Under the pieces are notes generated by a model. It ran no database searches and was not told the origin of the DNA. It saw only the letters and a list, made by a program, of their open reading frames with translations. 64,000 nt of DNA, taken from Magnetococcales bacterium (GTDB lineage Bacteria; Pseudomonadota; Magnetococcia; Magnetococcales; JADFZT01). Location: the NCBI GenBank assembly GCA_015232395.1, contig JADFZT010000009.1, positions 1-64,000 on the forward strand. The letters run 5' to 3'. Positions 36,124-45,765 of the stretch are shown here, piece after piece; the first letter of the stretch is position 1; each line of letters begins with the position of its first letter. Position numbers and translations under genes: made by a program.

Positions 36124-36588
36124 ATGGCCATGTGGTTGAAAGAAAGCCTCGGTTTTTTCCTGTGGGGCAGGATTTTTCCAGGAACGGATCTCACCAGGGG
36201 AAAAAAGCTTCAGCCTGAGAACAGGCATCGCGGTGCCGGTTTTACCCTGGTTGAGCTGACCATGGTGATCGTTTTGCTGGGCATCCTGAGCACCCATGCC
36301 GTCCCCAAATTTGTGGATCTTCGGGATGAAGCCGAACGGGCGGCACTGTTGGGAGTGGCTGGGGGGCTGGGTTCCGGCAGCTATATCAACCTGGTGGCCT
36401 GTATTGTTGGCAATCAGGCCTGTGTTCGGGTGAGTGACTGTGTGGATGCCGAGCAGCTCCTGGAGTTGGAGATGCCAAAAAATTATAGCGTAAGCCCCCA
36501 ACCGGTGGGGTTTCGAGAGGTGGTGAAGTGCACTTTGAACTACACCCCCAGTGGCAAAACGGAGGTGTTTTATGTGAGTGGTACCTGA
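36124..36588 (+). CDS. Orphan MshA-like pilin
   Basis: From the ATG at 36124, with GGAG at the right distance, the product has 154 residues. A GTG at 36019 would extend it by 35 residues but lacks a spaced ribosome site. The leader is long (about 38 residues) and ends in HRGAG, followed by FTLVELTMVIVLLGILST, the pilin helix with Glu5. The next residues, HAVPKFVDLRDEAERAALLG, match the MshA pattern (AAPKFLNLQ.DAR...L.G). Four Cys lie in the C-terminal half. It is far from the MSHA cluster at 5.7-24 kb and on the other strand. It may be the true main pilin or a spare subunit. Confidence 0.82.
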   Translation: MAMWLKESLGFFLWGRIFPGTDLTRGKKLQPENRHRGAGFTLVELTMVIVLLGILSTHAVPKFVDLRDEAERAALLGVAGGLGSGSYINLVACIVGNQACVRVSDCVDAEQLLELEMPKNYSVSPQPVGFREVVKCTLNYTPSGKTEVFYVSGT

Positions 36589-36996
36589 AGTGCTTCAGCC
36601 GGGAGGGATGTTTTCCTGAAGGGACAGATTTTTCCGGCATCGTTGTTCGGCCTCTTCCCAGCGACTCTTTGGCTGGAACCATTCAAGCCAATCATGACCG
36701 ATAGCTGTTGTATGCATTTGAGTATTGTTGTAGCTGTTCTCTTTTTCCAGTCATGAACAGGCCTCCTTGCTTTGCCGGTCATGCCACCCGTTTAACCTCG
36801 TAACTTGAAGTGCCAGCCAACCTCTTTTGCATCAGACATGGGCAGATCGCCCTCTATTCCTGACCTGTCTGCTCCCTGTAGCTGTATTGTATATAGTTGG
36901 GGGCGAGTTATCGTAAAGAGAAGACATCGGCCTAATGACGAGGATATATTGTCAGGCGAAGATCTTATGATATCCGCAACATGCCGGAGCTCCACC
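36589..36996. other. Intergenic region between pilin and PAS kinase
   Basis: About 400 bp without a convincing gene. It would hold the kinase promoter. No strong terminator hairpin was found after the pilin. The kinase frame is open upstream to 36805, but the ribosome site favours the ATG at 36997. Confidence 0.4.
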
Positions 36997-39900
36997 ATGT
37001 CGGCTGATTCCACCCTCCACGAAATAGCCAAAGAGGCCTTTCCCTACCGATGGGTCGTTCGTTCCGTGGTGTCATTCATCGTTGTTCTGGCGCTGTTTTG
37101 TCTCATTTTGGCCGCTCTTTCCTGGCGTATTTCCATCCGTTATGCCCCCCTGGTAGAAGCAAACACCGAGCTGAAACAGGAGTTGACTCTCTTTCATCTG
37201 TGGTTTGAGGAAATTTTGCTCAACGATCCCTCCCTGGCCAGGGAGGTGATCTGGATACATCTGGAGAACGCCAAATCCCATGCCCGGACCATGTTGGATG
37301 GGGGTGTCATCAGGGAACGAACCGTTCTTTCCCTGAAAAAACCGCGCCTCCGTCAATCCATCCGACATCTTCTCTCCCGTGTGGAGGTATTGGAAGCCCG
37401 AGCCCGGGATCGTTTTGACAGCGGTTTTGAAAACTGGGCCGGTTCCGATGCAGGCCAGGCTTTTGATGGGATTTTTAACGCTGTTTTGAAGGATGTTGAT
37501 CAGCTTGGGAGCGTTCTCCAAGGTGACTTGAATCAACATCTGGGGCAGGTGCGTTATCTGAGCTTGGGTATGGGTGGATTGATCCTGCTTTTTGGCGGCC
37601 TGGCTCTGCTGCTTTTCCATCGCTACCAAAAACGCCTGACCCGGGAGATGGCCCGGCTCAATGCCATCATGATGTCCACGGGTGAGGGTGTTTTTGGGCT
37701 GGACCTGGAAGGGCGCTGCATCTTCGTCAATCCCGTTTGTCTCAAGATGATGGGCTATTCCAATCCCAAAGAGCTTTTGGGGCGAGAGATTCATGCTGTG
37801 ATTCACACCCCTGGCAGGGAGTCCCAGAGGGCCTCTTCAGGGTTAAACCAAAGCGGGAAAGATGCGAACTGCCCCTTGTGTGCTTCGTTTCTCAAGGGGG
37901 AGGTGGTGCATGTGGCGGATGATCTCTTCCAGAGAGCTGACGGCACCCTTTTTTCCGCTGAATATCGCTCCCATCCCATCCTGCAGGAGGGGGAAATCAG
38001 CGGGGCGGTGGTGACGTTTGCTGATATTTCCAAACGCAAACAGGCCGAAGCGGAAATGCGCCTTCAGGATGCCGCCCTCAAGGCTGCTGCCAATACGGTG
38101 GTCATCACCGATCCAGAGGGACAAATCCAATGGGTCAACCCGGCCTTTACGGTCAATTCCGGTTTTTCCCCGGAAGAGGCTTTGGGTCAAAACCCCAAAG
38201 TATTGAAATCTGGAAAGCACGATGCTGATTTTTATGCACGGCTCTGGAACACCATCAAGGGAGGAGAGGTCTGGCAGGGTGTTTTTGCCAACAGACACAA
38301 GGATGGTCATCTCTATCATGAAGACGCCACCATCACCCCGGTTCGCAATGAAGAGGGTCAAATCAGTGCCTTCATTGCGGTCAAACAGAATATTTCCGAG
38401 CGTGTGGCAGACCAGGCCGCCCGACACAAGAGTGAAGCGCTGCTGCGAGCGACCATCGATTCCACCAAGGATGGCATCCTGGTTGTGGATGATCAGGGGC
38501 AGGTGATGACCACCAATCCCCGGTTTAAGGAGATGTGGCAGATACCCGATACCCTCTTCGAAACCCGGGATGATAAACAGCTGCTGGCCTATGTCCTTGG
38601 TCAGCTTCAAGAACCGGAGGTTTTTCTCAACAAGGTCCAGCAGCTTTACCGATCCCGGGAGAGTGATTCTGGTATTCTCCATTTTAAAGATGGTCGGGTG
38701 TTCGAACGCTATTCCCAGCCGCTGATTGTAGAAGATCATCTGTCGGGTCGGATCTGGAGTTTTTCTGATATTACCAGCCGTACCCGGGCGGAGAAGGGGA
38801 TTCGCCAGGCCCATGAGCGCCTTCAGCACAGTGAAAGCCAGATGCGGGATATCCTCAACAACGCCCCCATGGTGGTCTTTTTGAAGGATCTTGATGGGCG
38901 GTTTCTGTTCGTCAATCCCCGCCACGAAAAACTATTTGGCGTATCCAGCGCCCGGTTGCAGGGGAAAAGTGATTTTGATGTGTTCCCAAAGGAAGTGGCG
39001 GAAAAATTCAGAAAAAACGATCAGGCCGTGCTGGCGGCGGATCAGCCGATGGAGATGGAGGAGCGGGTTTCGATGGGGGATGGGGAGCAGGTTTATGTTT
39101 CCTTGAAATTTCCTCTCAAGGATAGTGCCGGTACGCCCTATGGGGTGTGCGGCATGGCCATTGATATCACCGAGCGCAAAAAAGCCCAGCAGGATTTGGC
39201 CGAAAAAACCGCCTTTATCGATAACATTTTGCACTCTTCCCCGGATCTGGCCATTGCCGCCACCGATATGGATTTTCGAATTCGTTACTATAACCCCGTG
39301 GCAGAAAAAATATTCGGCTACACGGCTCATGAGGCCATCGGTCAGACGGTCCAGGAGATCCACACCCGGGAAAAGGTCGACCATGCCCGCTTCGACCGCG
39401 CCGTGGAAATCGTTCGCCAGGAGGGTCACTATCGCTATTCGGTGACCGACGAAAAGGCAGGCCGGCAGCGGGTGGTGGAATCCCAGGTGACCGGCATTAA
39501 AGACCGCTCGGGTAACCTGACCGGCTTTGTGCTCATGTCCCGGGATGTGACCCAACAGCGGAAACTACAGGAAGATCTCATTCGCTCCAAAGAGGAAGCC
39601 GAGACCGCCAACCGGGCCAAAACCCTCTTTTTGGCTCATATGAGTCATGAAATTCGCACCCCCCTCAACGCCATTCTCGGTATGGGGGATCTCCTGGAGG
39701 AGACCGAAACCACTCAGGAACAGCGCCAATTTTTGGAGACATCCAGGCGGGCAAGCGGCACCTTGTTGGCCTTGGTCAACGATATTTTGGACCTCTCCAA
39801 AATCGAGGCTCAGCAACTGGACCTGGTGTTGACCGAATTTGAGCTGGAAAGGCTCGTGCAGGGCACTCTGGATATCCAAAAAGGGCCTGCCCGGGATAAG

Positions 39901-40761
39901 GAAATCGATCTGGTTTTGGAGATGGACCCGAAAACTCCCCAAGCCGTCCGTGGCGACCGGGATCGTCTGCGTCAGGTGTTTTTGAATCTATTGAACAATG
40001 CCATCAAATTTACCTCCATAGGCCAGGTGATCTTTCGGGTCGAGGCAGGGGAGGCGGATTGGATCCATTTTTCGGTGCGGGATTCCGGTATCGGTATTCC
40101 CCCGGACCGCCTGGAATCCATCTTTAACCCTTTTGTCCAGGCCGATGCCAGCACTACCCGACAGTTTGGAGGGACGGGGTTGGGGCTTACCATCTGCCAA
40201 CGACTTCTCCAGGCCATGGGAGGGGATATCCGGGTGGAGAGCACTGTGGGGGTGGGAAGCACCTTTTTTGTCTCCGTCCCCCTGCCCAAGGTAGATCTCA
40301 GGGTCGAGGAATCGCCGGAGGTTTCCGAAGTAAAGGGGAGGGGAGGGAATCCCAGCCTGACGGTCAAAGAAGGTTTGAAGATTTTGTTGGTGGATGATTC
40401 CGAGGACAATCTATTTCTGATCCAGGCCTTCCTCAAAAAAACCCCCCACAAAATTGTGACCGCCATGGATGGGCTTCAGGCTCTGAAAAAATTCAAGAGC
40501 CATGATTTTGATCTGGTCTTGATGGATATGCTCATGCCGGTGCTGGATGGCTATGAGGCGACCCGCCGGATTCGGGGTTGGGAAAAGCAGGAGGGGCGGC
40601 TCCCGGTGACCATCATGGCCCTGACCGCCCAGGCCTTAAAGGAAGATCTTGATCGAACCCTCACCTCCGGCTGTGATGGTCATCTGACCAAACCCATTAA
40701 AAAACTTCGCCTGATCCAGGAACTGGAGCGAATTGCCGAAGAGATCGAGCGTTCCTCTTAG
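36997..40761 (+). CDS. Membrane hybrid histidine kinase with five PAS domains
   Basis: The ATG at 36997, preceded by CCGGAG, gives 1254 residues. Two membrane segments (SFIVVLALFCLILAALSW near the start; LGMGGLILLFGGLALLLF near 190) enclose a periplasmic sensor of about 150 residues. Five PAS domains follow, recognisable by GEGVFGLDLEGRCIFVNP, TVVITDPEGQIQWVNPAF, DGILVVDDQGQVMTTNP, MVVFLKDLDGRFLFVNP and LAIAATDMDFRIRYYNP. Next come HisKA (LAHMSHEIRTPLNAI), the ATPase (LNLLNNAIKFT, DSGIGIPPD, GGTGLGLTIC) and a receiver (ILLVDDSEDN, VLMDMLMPVLDG). It senses an external and probably several internal signals. There is no HPt domain, so a separate phosphotransferase is needed; none is adjacent. 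Confidence 0.92.
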   Translation: MSADSTLHEIAKEAFPYRWVVRSVVSFIVVLALFCLILAALSWRISIRYAPLVEANTELKQELTLFHLWFEEILLNDPSLAREVIWIHLENAKSHARTMLDGGVIRERTVLSLKKPRLRQSIRHLLSRVEVLEARARDRFDSGFENWAGSDAGQAFDGIFNAVLKDVDQLGSVLQGDLNQHLGQVRYLSLGMGGLILLFGGLALLLFHRYQKRLTREMARLNAIMMSTGEGVFGLDLEGRCIFVNPVCLKMMGYSNPKELLGREIHAVIHTPGRESQRASSGLNQSGKDANCPLCASFLKGEVVHVADDLFQRADGTLFSAEYRSHPILQEGEISGAVVTFADISKRKQAEAEMRLQDAALKAAANTVVITDPEGQIQWVNPAFTVNSGFSPEEALGQNPKVLKSGKHDADFYARLWNTIKGGEVWQGVFANRHKDGHLYHEDATITPVRNEEGQISAFIAVKQNISERVADQAARHKSEALLRATIDSTKDGILVVDDQGQVMTTNPRFKEMWQIPDTLFETRDDKQLLAYVLGQLQEPEVFLNKVQQLYRSRESDSGILHFKDGRVFERYSQPLIVEDHLSGRIWSFSDITSRTRAEKGIRQAHERLQHSESQMRDILNNAPMVVFLKDLDGRFLFVNPRHEKLFGVSSARLQGKSDFDVFPKEVAEKFRKNDQAVLAADQPMEMEERVSMGDGEQVYVSLKFPLKDSAGTPYGVCGMAIDITERKKAQQDLAEKTAFIDNILHSSPDLAIAATDMDFRIRYYNPVAEKIFGYTAHEAIGQTVQEIHTREKVDHARFDRAVEIVRQEGHYRYSVTDEKAGRQRVVESQVTGIKDRSGNLTGFVLMSRDVTQQRKLQEDLIRSKEEAETANRAKTLFLAHMSHEIRTPLNAILGMGDLLEETETTQEQRQFLETSRRASGTLLALVNDILDLSKIEAQQLDLVLTEFELERLVQGTLDIQKGPARDKEIDLVLEMDPKTPQAVRGDRDRLRQVFLNLLNNAIKFTSIGQVIFRVEAGEADWIHFSVRDSGIGIPPDRLESIFNPFVQADASTTRQFGGTGLGLTICQRLLQAMGGDIRVESTVGVGSTFFVSVPLPKVDLRVEESPEVSEVKGRGGNPSLTVKEGLKILLVDDSEDNLFLIQAFLKKTPHKIVTAMDGLQALKKFKSHDFDLVLMDMLMPVLDGYEATRRIRGWEKQEGRLPVTIMALTAQALKEDLDRTLTSGCDGHLTKPIKKLRLIQELERIAEEIERSS

Positions 40762-40826
40762 CTTGATTGTACAGACTGTGTGGATGCCTCTCCTGGATCT
40801 CCTGGAACCTCTGTTTTCTGTGGACA

Positions 40827-42170
40827 TTATGGTGTGGGCGTGTGGCTGTCCTGAAGGATTATTTGCATCAACTCATCCCAGGGTGGGGCCAATAACCAGG
40901 CATTTACCCCCAGGGAGATAAAAAAGAGCACCAGGAGCAGGATCCCGAAAAACCGTACGGTTCCCCCCATACGCCAAGCTTTCTGGGAGAGAAGCTCGGA
41001 AAAGTCCATCATCTCCTGTCTGAGTGAAACATTTTCCAACGCCAGTTGCAGGTGCAGGGCAACCCGCTCCACCAGTAGTCGATCCTCTTCGGTAAAATAT
41101 TGGTCGTTGTTTTTGTTGAGTACCTGAATGACGCCGGTGACACTGTTATCCAACACGCTTTTGATCGGCACGATGAGGGCGTTGTGGATGGTTTTTCCCG
41201 GTTTGTCTCCCTCTCCTGGAGCGGTCTGGAGATCTTGGTTTTCCATCACCAGATATTCCCCATTGATGATGACATCCAGGACTTTTTCCCTGAGACCTGT
41301 GGTGTGCAGCTCTTCTTCGGTAAAATCAGTGGAAGCCAGCAGCCAGACATCCTCTTGCTCCCGATCAGTGATGCAGATATTGCAAAACTCTACCCCCATG
41401 GCATCGGGGAGCATCTTTAAAAAGAGTTGCATCAAATCGGTGTTGCCCCGAAAGCTCCAAGCCCGGGTGAGAATTCGCTGACGCAGCTTGAGCTGGTCGT
41501 GAACCTGGTAAAGTTCTTTTTCGAGGTTGCCCCGAGCCCGCATCATGCCCACGGAATCCAGAGCACCGGATTCGTCGCGGATGCGTTTGGGGGGGCCTTC
41601 CCCCTCATCCCGGACATAGACGTTCATGCCGCTCTGATGGAAAAAGAGCGCGAGGGTACAGAAAAAATTGTACTCCTCCACCACATCCTCAAGTTTCAGT
41701 TCCTTGTCCACATGGTGAGTCCCCTTTTTTGCCCGCTCCTGGCGGCGTTCAAAGAGGACTTCAGGTGGGGGCAAAACAAATTCGAAGACCAGCTTGCGGC
41801 GGAAGTTGCCAGATATCAGGTTGCCCTTGGGCGGCGGCAGGGGAATGCGGAAGAGGTCCAGCTCCAGATAGTTGGTGTCATCCAGGGTTTTGGCTTCGTA
41901 GACCGGTACAGCCTTGTCAAATCCTACGAAAGGCAGCCCCAGATGGAGTTCCCTGGGGCGATGGGCCATGGCTGGGGAGCGCCACCAGTCGTGGCTGGAA
42001 ACATCCAGATAGCCCTCTTCAGGCCATCCCCCCAATTTATTCAGGATGGTGGTTTTTCCCGATCCAGGCGGACCTGTGATGATCAGGTTGCTGATATCCA
42101 CATCCAATGGCAGCTGTACACCGCGCTCGGTTTTGAGATTGGGAAATGGATCCAGTAGCAGTTTTTCCAT
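40827..42170 (-). CDS. P-loop NTPase-GAF-membrane protein of unknown function
   Basis: From the ATG at 42170 (AGAAGAG upstream) the product has 447 residues; a GTG at 42308 would add 46. A P-loop domain begins with LIITGPPGSGKTTILNKLGG and includes a conserved-looking Trp/His segment (SSHDWWRSPAMAH). A middle linker leads to a GAF domain (about 260-400: WLLASTDFTEEEL, ALIVPIKSVLDNSVTGVIQV, FTEEDRLLVERVALHLQLAL). A single C-terminal membrane segment (FFGILLLVLFFISLGVNAW) would tail-anchor it. The kinase-like P-loop placed before a GAF sensor and a tail anchor is not an architecture I recognise. It converges with the PAS kinase, 65 bp away. Confidence 0.75.
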   Translation of the reverse strand: MEKLLLDPFPNLKTERGVQLPLDVDISNLIITGPPGSGKTTILNKLGGWPEEGYLDVSSHDWWRSPAMAHRPRELHLGLPFVGFDKAVPVYEAKTLDDTNYLELDLFRIPLPPPKGNLISGNFRRKLVFEFVLPPPEVLFERRQERAKKGTHHVDKELKLEDVVEEYNFFCTLALFFHQSGMNVYVRDEGEGPPKRIRDESGALDSVGMMRARGNLEKELYQVHDQLKLRQRILTRAWSFRGNTDLMQLFLKMLPDAMGVEFCNICITDREQEDVWLLASTDFTEEELHTTGLREKVLDVIINGEYLVMENQDLQTAPGEGDKPGKTIHNALIVPIKSVLDNSVTGVIQVLNKNNDQYFTEEDRLLVERVALHLQLALENVSLRQEMMDFSELLSQKAWRMGGTVRFFGILLLVLFFISLGVNAWLLAPPWDELMQIILQDSHTPTP

Positions 42171-43080
42171 GATCCGCTCTTCTATATAAGTGGCTAAGCC
42201 GTTGATTAAATAGGGTGACGGGTCGCCTCCACTACCAGCAGTGTCGGTTGGAGGGTGAAATCGGATCCGTCCAATAACATTAGAATATTCTAAAGTATAC
42301 CTATCCACCTGGGTGTTTTGAAGGCATGAAGATCAATTGGTTCCCTGGAAAGGGCTGAAATTTGTAACGTTTTTCAACAAATGAAAGGTTGGCTCCCTCT
42401 GCGCATGGCATACAAAATGCATATTAATTTTCCGTATGCTGCGGTCAATTTTCTCAATGGAGGATTGATTTTCAGGGGTGAAAAAAATATGCGGTATTTT
42501 CATAAAGTTTCCTTGTTTTTCAATGTGTTTTTCTTTCAAAAACAGCGCAATTTTCCAGGCAGGGAGGCCGATTGCGCCAGCCATTTTTTGCCTGCCCATC
42601 AGCCCCAGCGATCTGTCGGTTTTTCACCCCAGAAGCGTTATTTTTCTTTTATCTCTGCAAGGGATTTTGCGGATGAGAGTACGTCAAATTTTTTTCCCAT
42701 CATGAGAGAGTCGGGGGATTTGGTGGAGGAAAAGGGTGATTTTTTCCAGGTCGTTCCTCGTCAGGAGAACTGCGTCTCTTTCCGGGGGGCGCTGGCGACC
42801 ATTTTGATTTTGGTCAGCCTGCGTTTGGCAGAGCTGGCCGGTATTTTTTAACCGGTGAATTTCCCAATCCTTCCTGATAGGTTCCAGGTTTGGCATAACC
42901 GATCCATTGATCGATAAAAATGGGTGGCAATTCAGGGGGAGACGCCCGCGACCATAACTGTGAACCCGCTGTCGAGAGGTTTGTCTTGTTGGAATAAGCC
43001 CCCTTTGGCTGTGTTGATGATGCCAAAGGTCGGATAAGTTCCGGCTCAACCTTCCCAGCAAATGGAACGGAGTAGGATGG
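42171..43080. other. Long intergenic region and leader of the DASS transporter gene
   Basis: About 900 bp. It should contain divergent promoters for the P-loop protein (minus) and the transporter (plus). The segment at about 42860-43060 has several short GC-rich complementary stretches and could be a structured leader, but no known riboswitch was recognised. A 156-codon plus-strand frame (42381-42851) has low-complexity Phe runs and no ribosome site, and is not called. Confidence 0.4.
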
Positions 43081-44478
43081 GTGGTCCCCTATCTAAGTGA
43101 AAAAAAGTGGTTTTTCCTGGCGATGATCGGCGGGGCGGTGCTCCTGTATCTGCCCCTGCCCGAGGGGTTGACCATGGATGGTCGTACGGTCCTCACCATG
43201 ACCCTCGTCGCCACGGTGCTGTTTATCACCGAACCGGTTCCCCTGCCCACCGTCGCGCTACTCATTGTGGTGGGGCAGGTTTTGTTGCTGGGGGTCAACT
43301 CTTCCGAGGTGGCCCGGAGCCTGATGAACGATTCCGTTCTTTTCATCATGGGCTCCCTCATGTTGGCCGTCGCAGTGGTCAAGCAAAAGCTCGATAAACG
43401 CTTGGCCCTTTTGATTATTGCCCTCACTGGAACCCGAACTTCACGCATCGCCTTTGGGGTGACCGCCGTGTCGGGTCTTTTGGCCTCCTTCATCGGTGAG
43501 CACACCGTGGCCGCCATGATGCTGCCGGTGGGAATCACCCTGATTCGTTTGACCTCCGACGATCCCAAAAAGGTCCGAAATCTGGCGGCAGTATTGCTTT
43601 TTTCCATCGCCTATGGCTGTTCTGTAGCGGGCCTTGGAACTCCTTCCGGGGGAGCCAGAAACGCCATCATGATTGGCTATTGGAAGCAGTTTAATGGCAT
43701 CGAGATGACCTATACCGGCTGGATGACTTTTGCCTATCCGATGTTTTTGATGTTGTTGCCTTTTGTGACCATGGTGCTGTTTTTTACCTTCAAGCCGGAA
43801 TTTGCCGATCTCACGCCAGCGGTCACCAAGCTCCGCAAGCAGGTGGCGGGGCAAGGGCCTCTGAAGGCTCGGGACTGGGTCTCGATTGGGCTGTTTGTGT
43901 TGATCCTGATTGGTTGGGTCACCCTTTCCAGCACGGTAGGCATGGGGGTGGTTGCGCTCCTGGGGGCAGCGGCTTTTTTGGTGGCGGGCCTGGTGGTGTG
44001 GGACGACCTGAACGGTGGCGTGAACTGGGGAGTGGTGCTTCTCTATGCCGCAGCCATCTCTCTGGGGCTGCGCATGCAGGAGACGGGGGCGGCCCAGTGG
44101 GTGGCGGAAAACTTTATGGCACTCCTCGTTCCCCTGGGAGCCAATGAGGGGATGGGGCTCTGGCTGTCGGTTTCGGTGCTGACAGGGACTGTGACCAACG
44201 TCATGTCCAACGGTGCCGCTGTGGCGGTTTTGGGGCCGATTGTGTTGCCTATGGCCGAAATCGCCAATGAAAGCCCCCTGGTGATCGGCTTTATCACCTC
44301 CATCTCTTCAGCATTCGCCTATCTGACGGTCGTGGGCACCCCAGCTTCCACCATCGTCTATGCTTCCGGTTATCTCAAGACCACCGACTTTTTGAAAGTT
44401 GGCTGGAAGATGGCCGTCATCTCCATCACCATCATGATGCTCCTGTCCGCTTTTTATTGGCCCCTTCTCAGTGTGTGA
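43081..44478 (+). CDS. SLC13/DASS-family anion:sodium symporter
   Basis: The product has 465 residues from a GTG with GGAG/AGGA just upstream. It has about 11-12 membrane segments. DASS hallmarks include FITEPVPLPTVALL near the start, two half-repeats each with a hairpin loop (FIGEHTVAAMM and NVMSNGAAVAVLGP, the latter close to the SNT-type Na+/substrate motif) and AYLTVVGTPASTIVY near the end. It would import a dicarboxylate, sulphate or related anion with sodium. The first hairpin has GEHT in place of SNTA, so substrate specificity may differ. It is followed 8 bases later by a universal stress protein gene. Confidence 0.85.
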   Translation: MVPYLSEKKWFFLAMIGGAVLLYLPLPEGLTMDGRTVLTMTLVATVLFITEPVPLPTVALLIVVGQVLLLGVNSSEVARSLMNDSVLFIMGSLMLAVAVVKQKLDKRLALLIIALTGTRTSRIAFGVTAVSGLLASFIGEHTVAAMMLPVGITLIRLTSDDPKKVRNLAAVLLFSIAYGCSVAGLGTPSGGARNAIMIGYWKQFNGIEMTYTGWMTFAYPMFLMLLPFVTMVLFFTFKPEFADLTPAVTKLRKQVAGQGPLKARDWVSIGLFVLILIGWVTLSSTVGMGVVALLGAAAFLVAGLVVWDDLNGGVNWGVVLLYAAAISLGLRMQETGAAQWVAENFMALLVPLGANEGMGLWLSVSVLTGTVTNVMSNGAAVAVLGPIVLPMAEIANESPLVIGFITSISSAFAYLTVVGTPASTIVYASGYLKTTDFLKVGWKMAVISITIMMLLSAFYWPLLSV

Positions 44479-44486
44479 GTGGCAAA

Positions 44487-45449
44487 ATGACGATTGATTC
44501 CAAGGATACCCATGACCGTTTTCGGATTTTAGTCTGTATCGATGGCTCCGAAGAGTCCTATCGAGGGTTGCGCTATGCGGCGAAGCTCGGTCAAGGCATG
44601 GATTCGGACATCTCCCTGCTTTACGTTCGCATGGAAGATCAGGGAATGAAATCCGAGGGGTTGCAAGTGCGTGTGGCCCGGGAAAACATGCTCGAATGGG
44701 GGCTCGACCTGCCGGAAGTGGGCTATCTGGAAAAGGGCCGGGAGATGCTCTTGGAAATGGGGAATATGACCCCGGATTGGGAGATGAGCTATCCCCAGCG
44801 GGATGTTCGGGGGGATCCTTCAGGGGATCACATGGTGGAATATAGCGGTGAGACCGGTAAGCGGATTCGCCTGCGCCTCAAGGTTTCCGCCTCCATCGAA
44901 ACCGGCATTCTCGACCAGCAGGAGGAGGGAAATCACGATCTGATTATTTTGGGTGCCTCGGGACGGCGTCGTAAAATGAAGCAAAAAATGGATCGGATCC
45001 TGGGGGTGGCGCCAGTTGCCCTCAAGGTGGCCGCCCACGCCCCCTGTTCGGTGATCATCGCCCGACAGCTGGAGGTGGGATATGGTCATCTGATCTGTGT
45101 GGATCGTTCGAAACGTTCATTGGAAATGGCCAGAAAGGATGCTGAACTGGCCTATCGTTGTGGCTGTCCGGTCTCCCTGCTATCAGTAGCGACCTCCGAG
45201 GAAGAGCTTAAAGATGCTGAAGAGGCCCTGGCCGACTGCAACGAAGCCCTTTCCGAAATGAAAATTCCGGTAGAGGATAGTTTTGTCCGCGTGGGGGATC
45301 CGGTTCACGAAATCATCGAAGCGGGCAAAGACTATTCCCTGGTGGTGATGTCTGATACCGACAAGTCGGGGATGCGCCGCTTTTTTATCGGTGGGGTCTC
45401 CTTCAACGTCCTGGAGCATGCCGAAACCTCGGTATTGATCGTTCGTTGA
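44487..45449 (+). CDS. Tandem universal stress protein
   Basis: The ATG at 44487 follows the transporter stop by 8 bases, giving 320 residues. Two UspA-like halves are visible: RILVCIDGSEESYRGLRYAA with LIILGASGRRRKMKQKM and APCSVIIARQ; then GHLICVDRSKRSLEMARK with VVMSDTDKSGMRRFFIGG and AETSVLIVR. The first half carries an insert of about 50 residues before its ATP-binding loop. Usp proteins bound to transporters are thought to regulate them, and the operon layout suggests that here. Confidence 0.85.
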   Translation: MTIDSKDTHDRFRILVCIDGSEESYRGLRYAAKLGQGMDSDISLLYVRMEDQGMKSEGLQVRVARENMLEWGLDLPEVGYLEKGREMLLEMGNMTPDWEMSYPQRDVRGDPSGDHMVEYSGETGKRIRLRLKVSASIETGILDQQEEGNHDLIILGASGRRRKMKQKMDRILGVAPVALKVAAHAPCSVIIARQLEVGYGHLICVDRSKRSLEMARKDAELAYRCGCPVSLLSVATSEEELKDAEEALADCNEALSEMKIPVEDSFVRVGDPVHEIIEAGKDYSLVVMSDTDKSGMRRFFIGGVSFNVLEHAETSVLIVR

Positions 45450-45470
45450 AGATGGCTTGGTTGTATATTC

Positions 45471-45704
45471 ATGGTTGAACTCCTGCGGACCAATAACCCT
45501 GTGGAGTTGGGGTGGGCGCAGATGATATTGGAAAGTGCTGGAATTGCGGCTCAGGTTTTTGATCTCAATATTAATTTTTTGGAGGGCAATATCGGTGCCT
45601 TCCCCCGGCGCCTGATGGTGTCGGAGGGGGAGCGGTTCCGGGCTGAGGCGGTTTTGCGGGAGGCCAGGGAGAGCTTGGATGGGATCGAAGGGGAGGGGGT
45701 CTGA
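45471..45704 (+). CDS. DUF2007-type small protein
   Basis: A 77-residue protein. MVELLRTNNPVELGWAQMIL followed by ESAGIAAQVFD and GAFPRRLMVSEGE matches DUF2007, a small domain often called putative signal-transducing protein. The gene is 21 bp after the Usp gene and is probably co-transcribed. No function is known for the family. Confidence 0.8.
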   Translation: MVELLRTNNPVELGWAQMILESAGIAAQVFDLNINFLEGNIGAFPRRLMVSEGERFRAEAVLREARESLDGIEGEGV

Positions 45705-45765
45705 TTTTCAGTGTTGTTGATAACCGGTCGGCCTGGGGGCGCTTTTCGGACGAGGGGACAATTCA

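Noticed and set aside
42381-42851. A 156-codon plus-strand frame before the DASS transporter
   Set aside because: Phe-rich low complexity, no ribosome site, no domain.
42930-42980. Resemblance to a cobalamin riboswitch core (CCCGC...AACTGTGA)
   Set aside because: An insertion splits the core and the other conserved boxes are not in the right order; the downstream gene is not a B12 gene.
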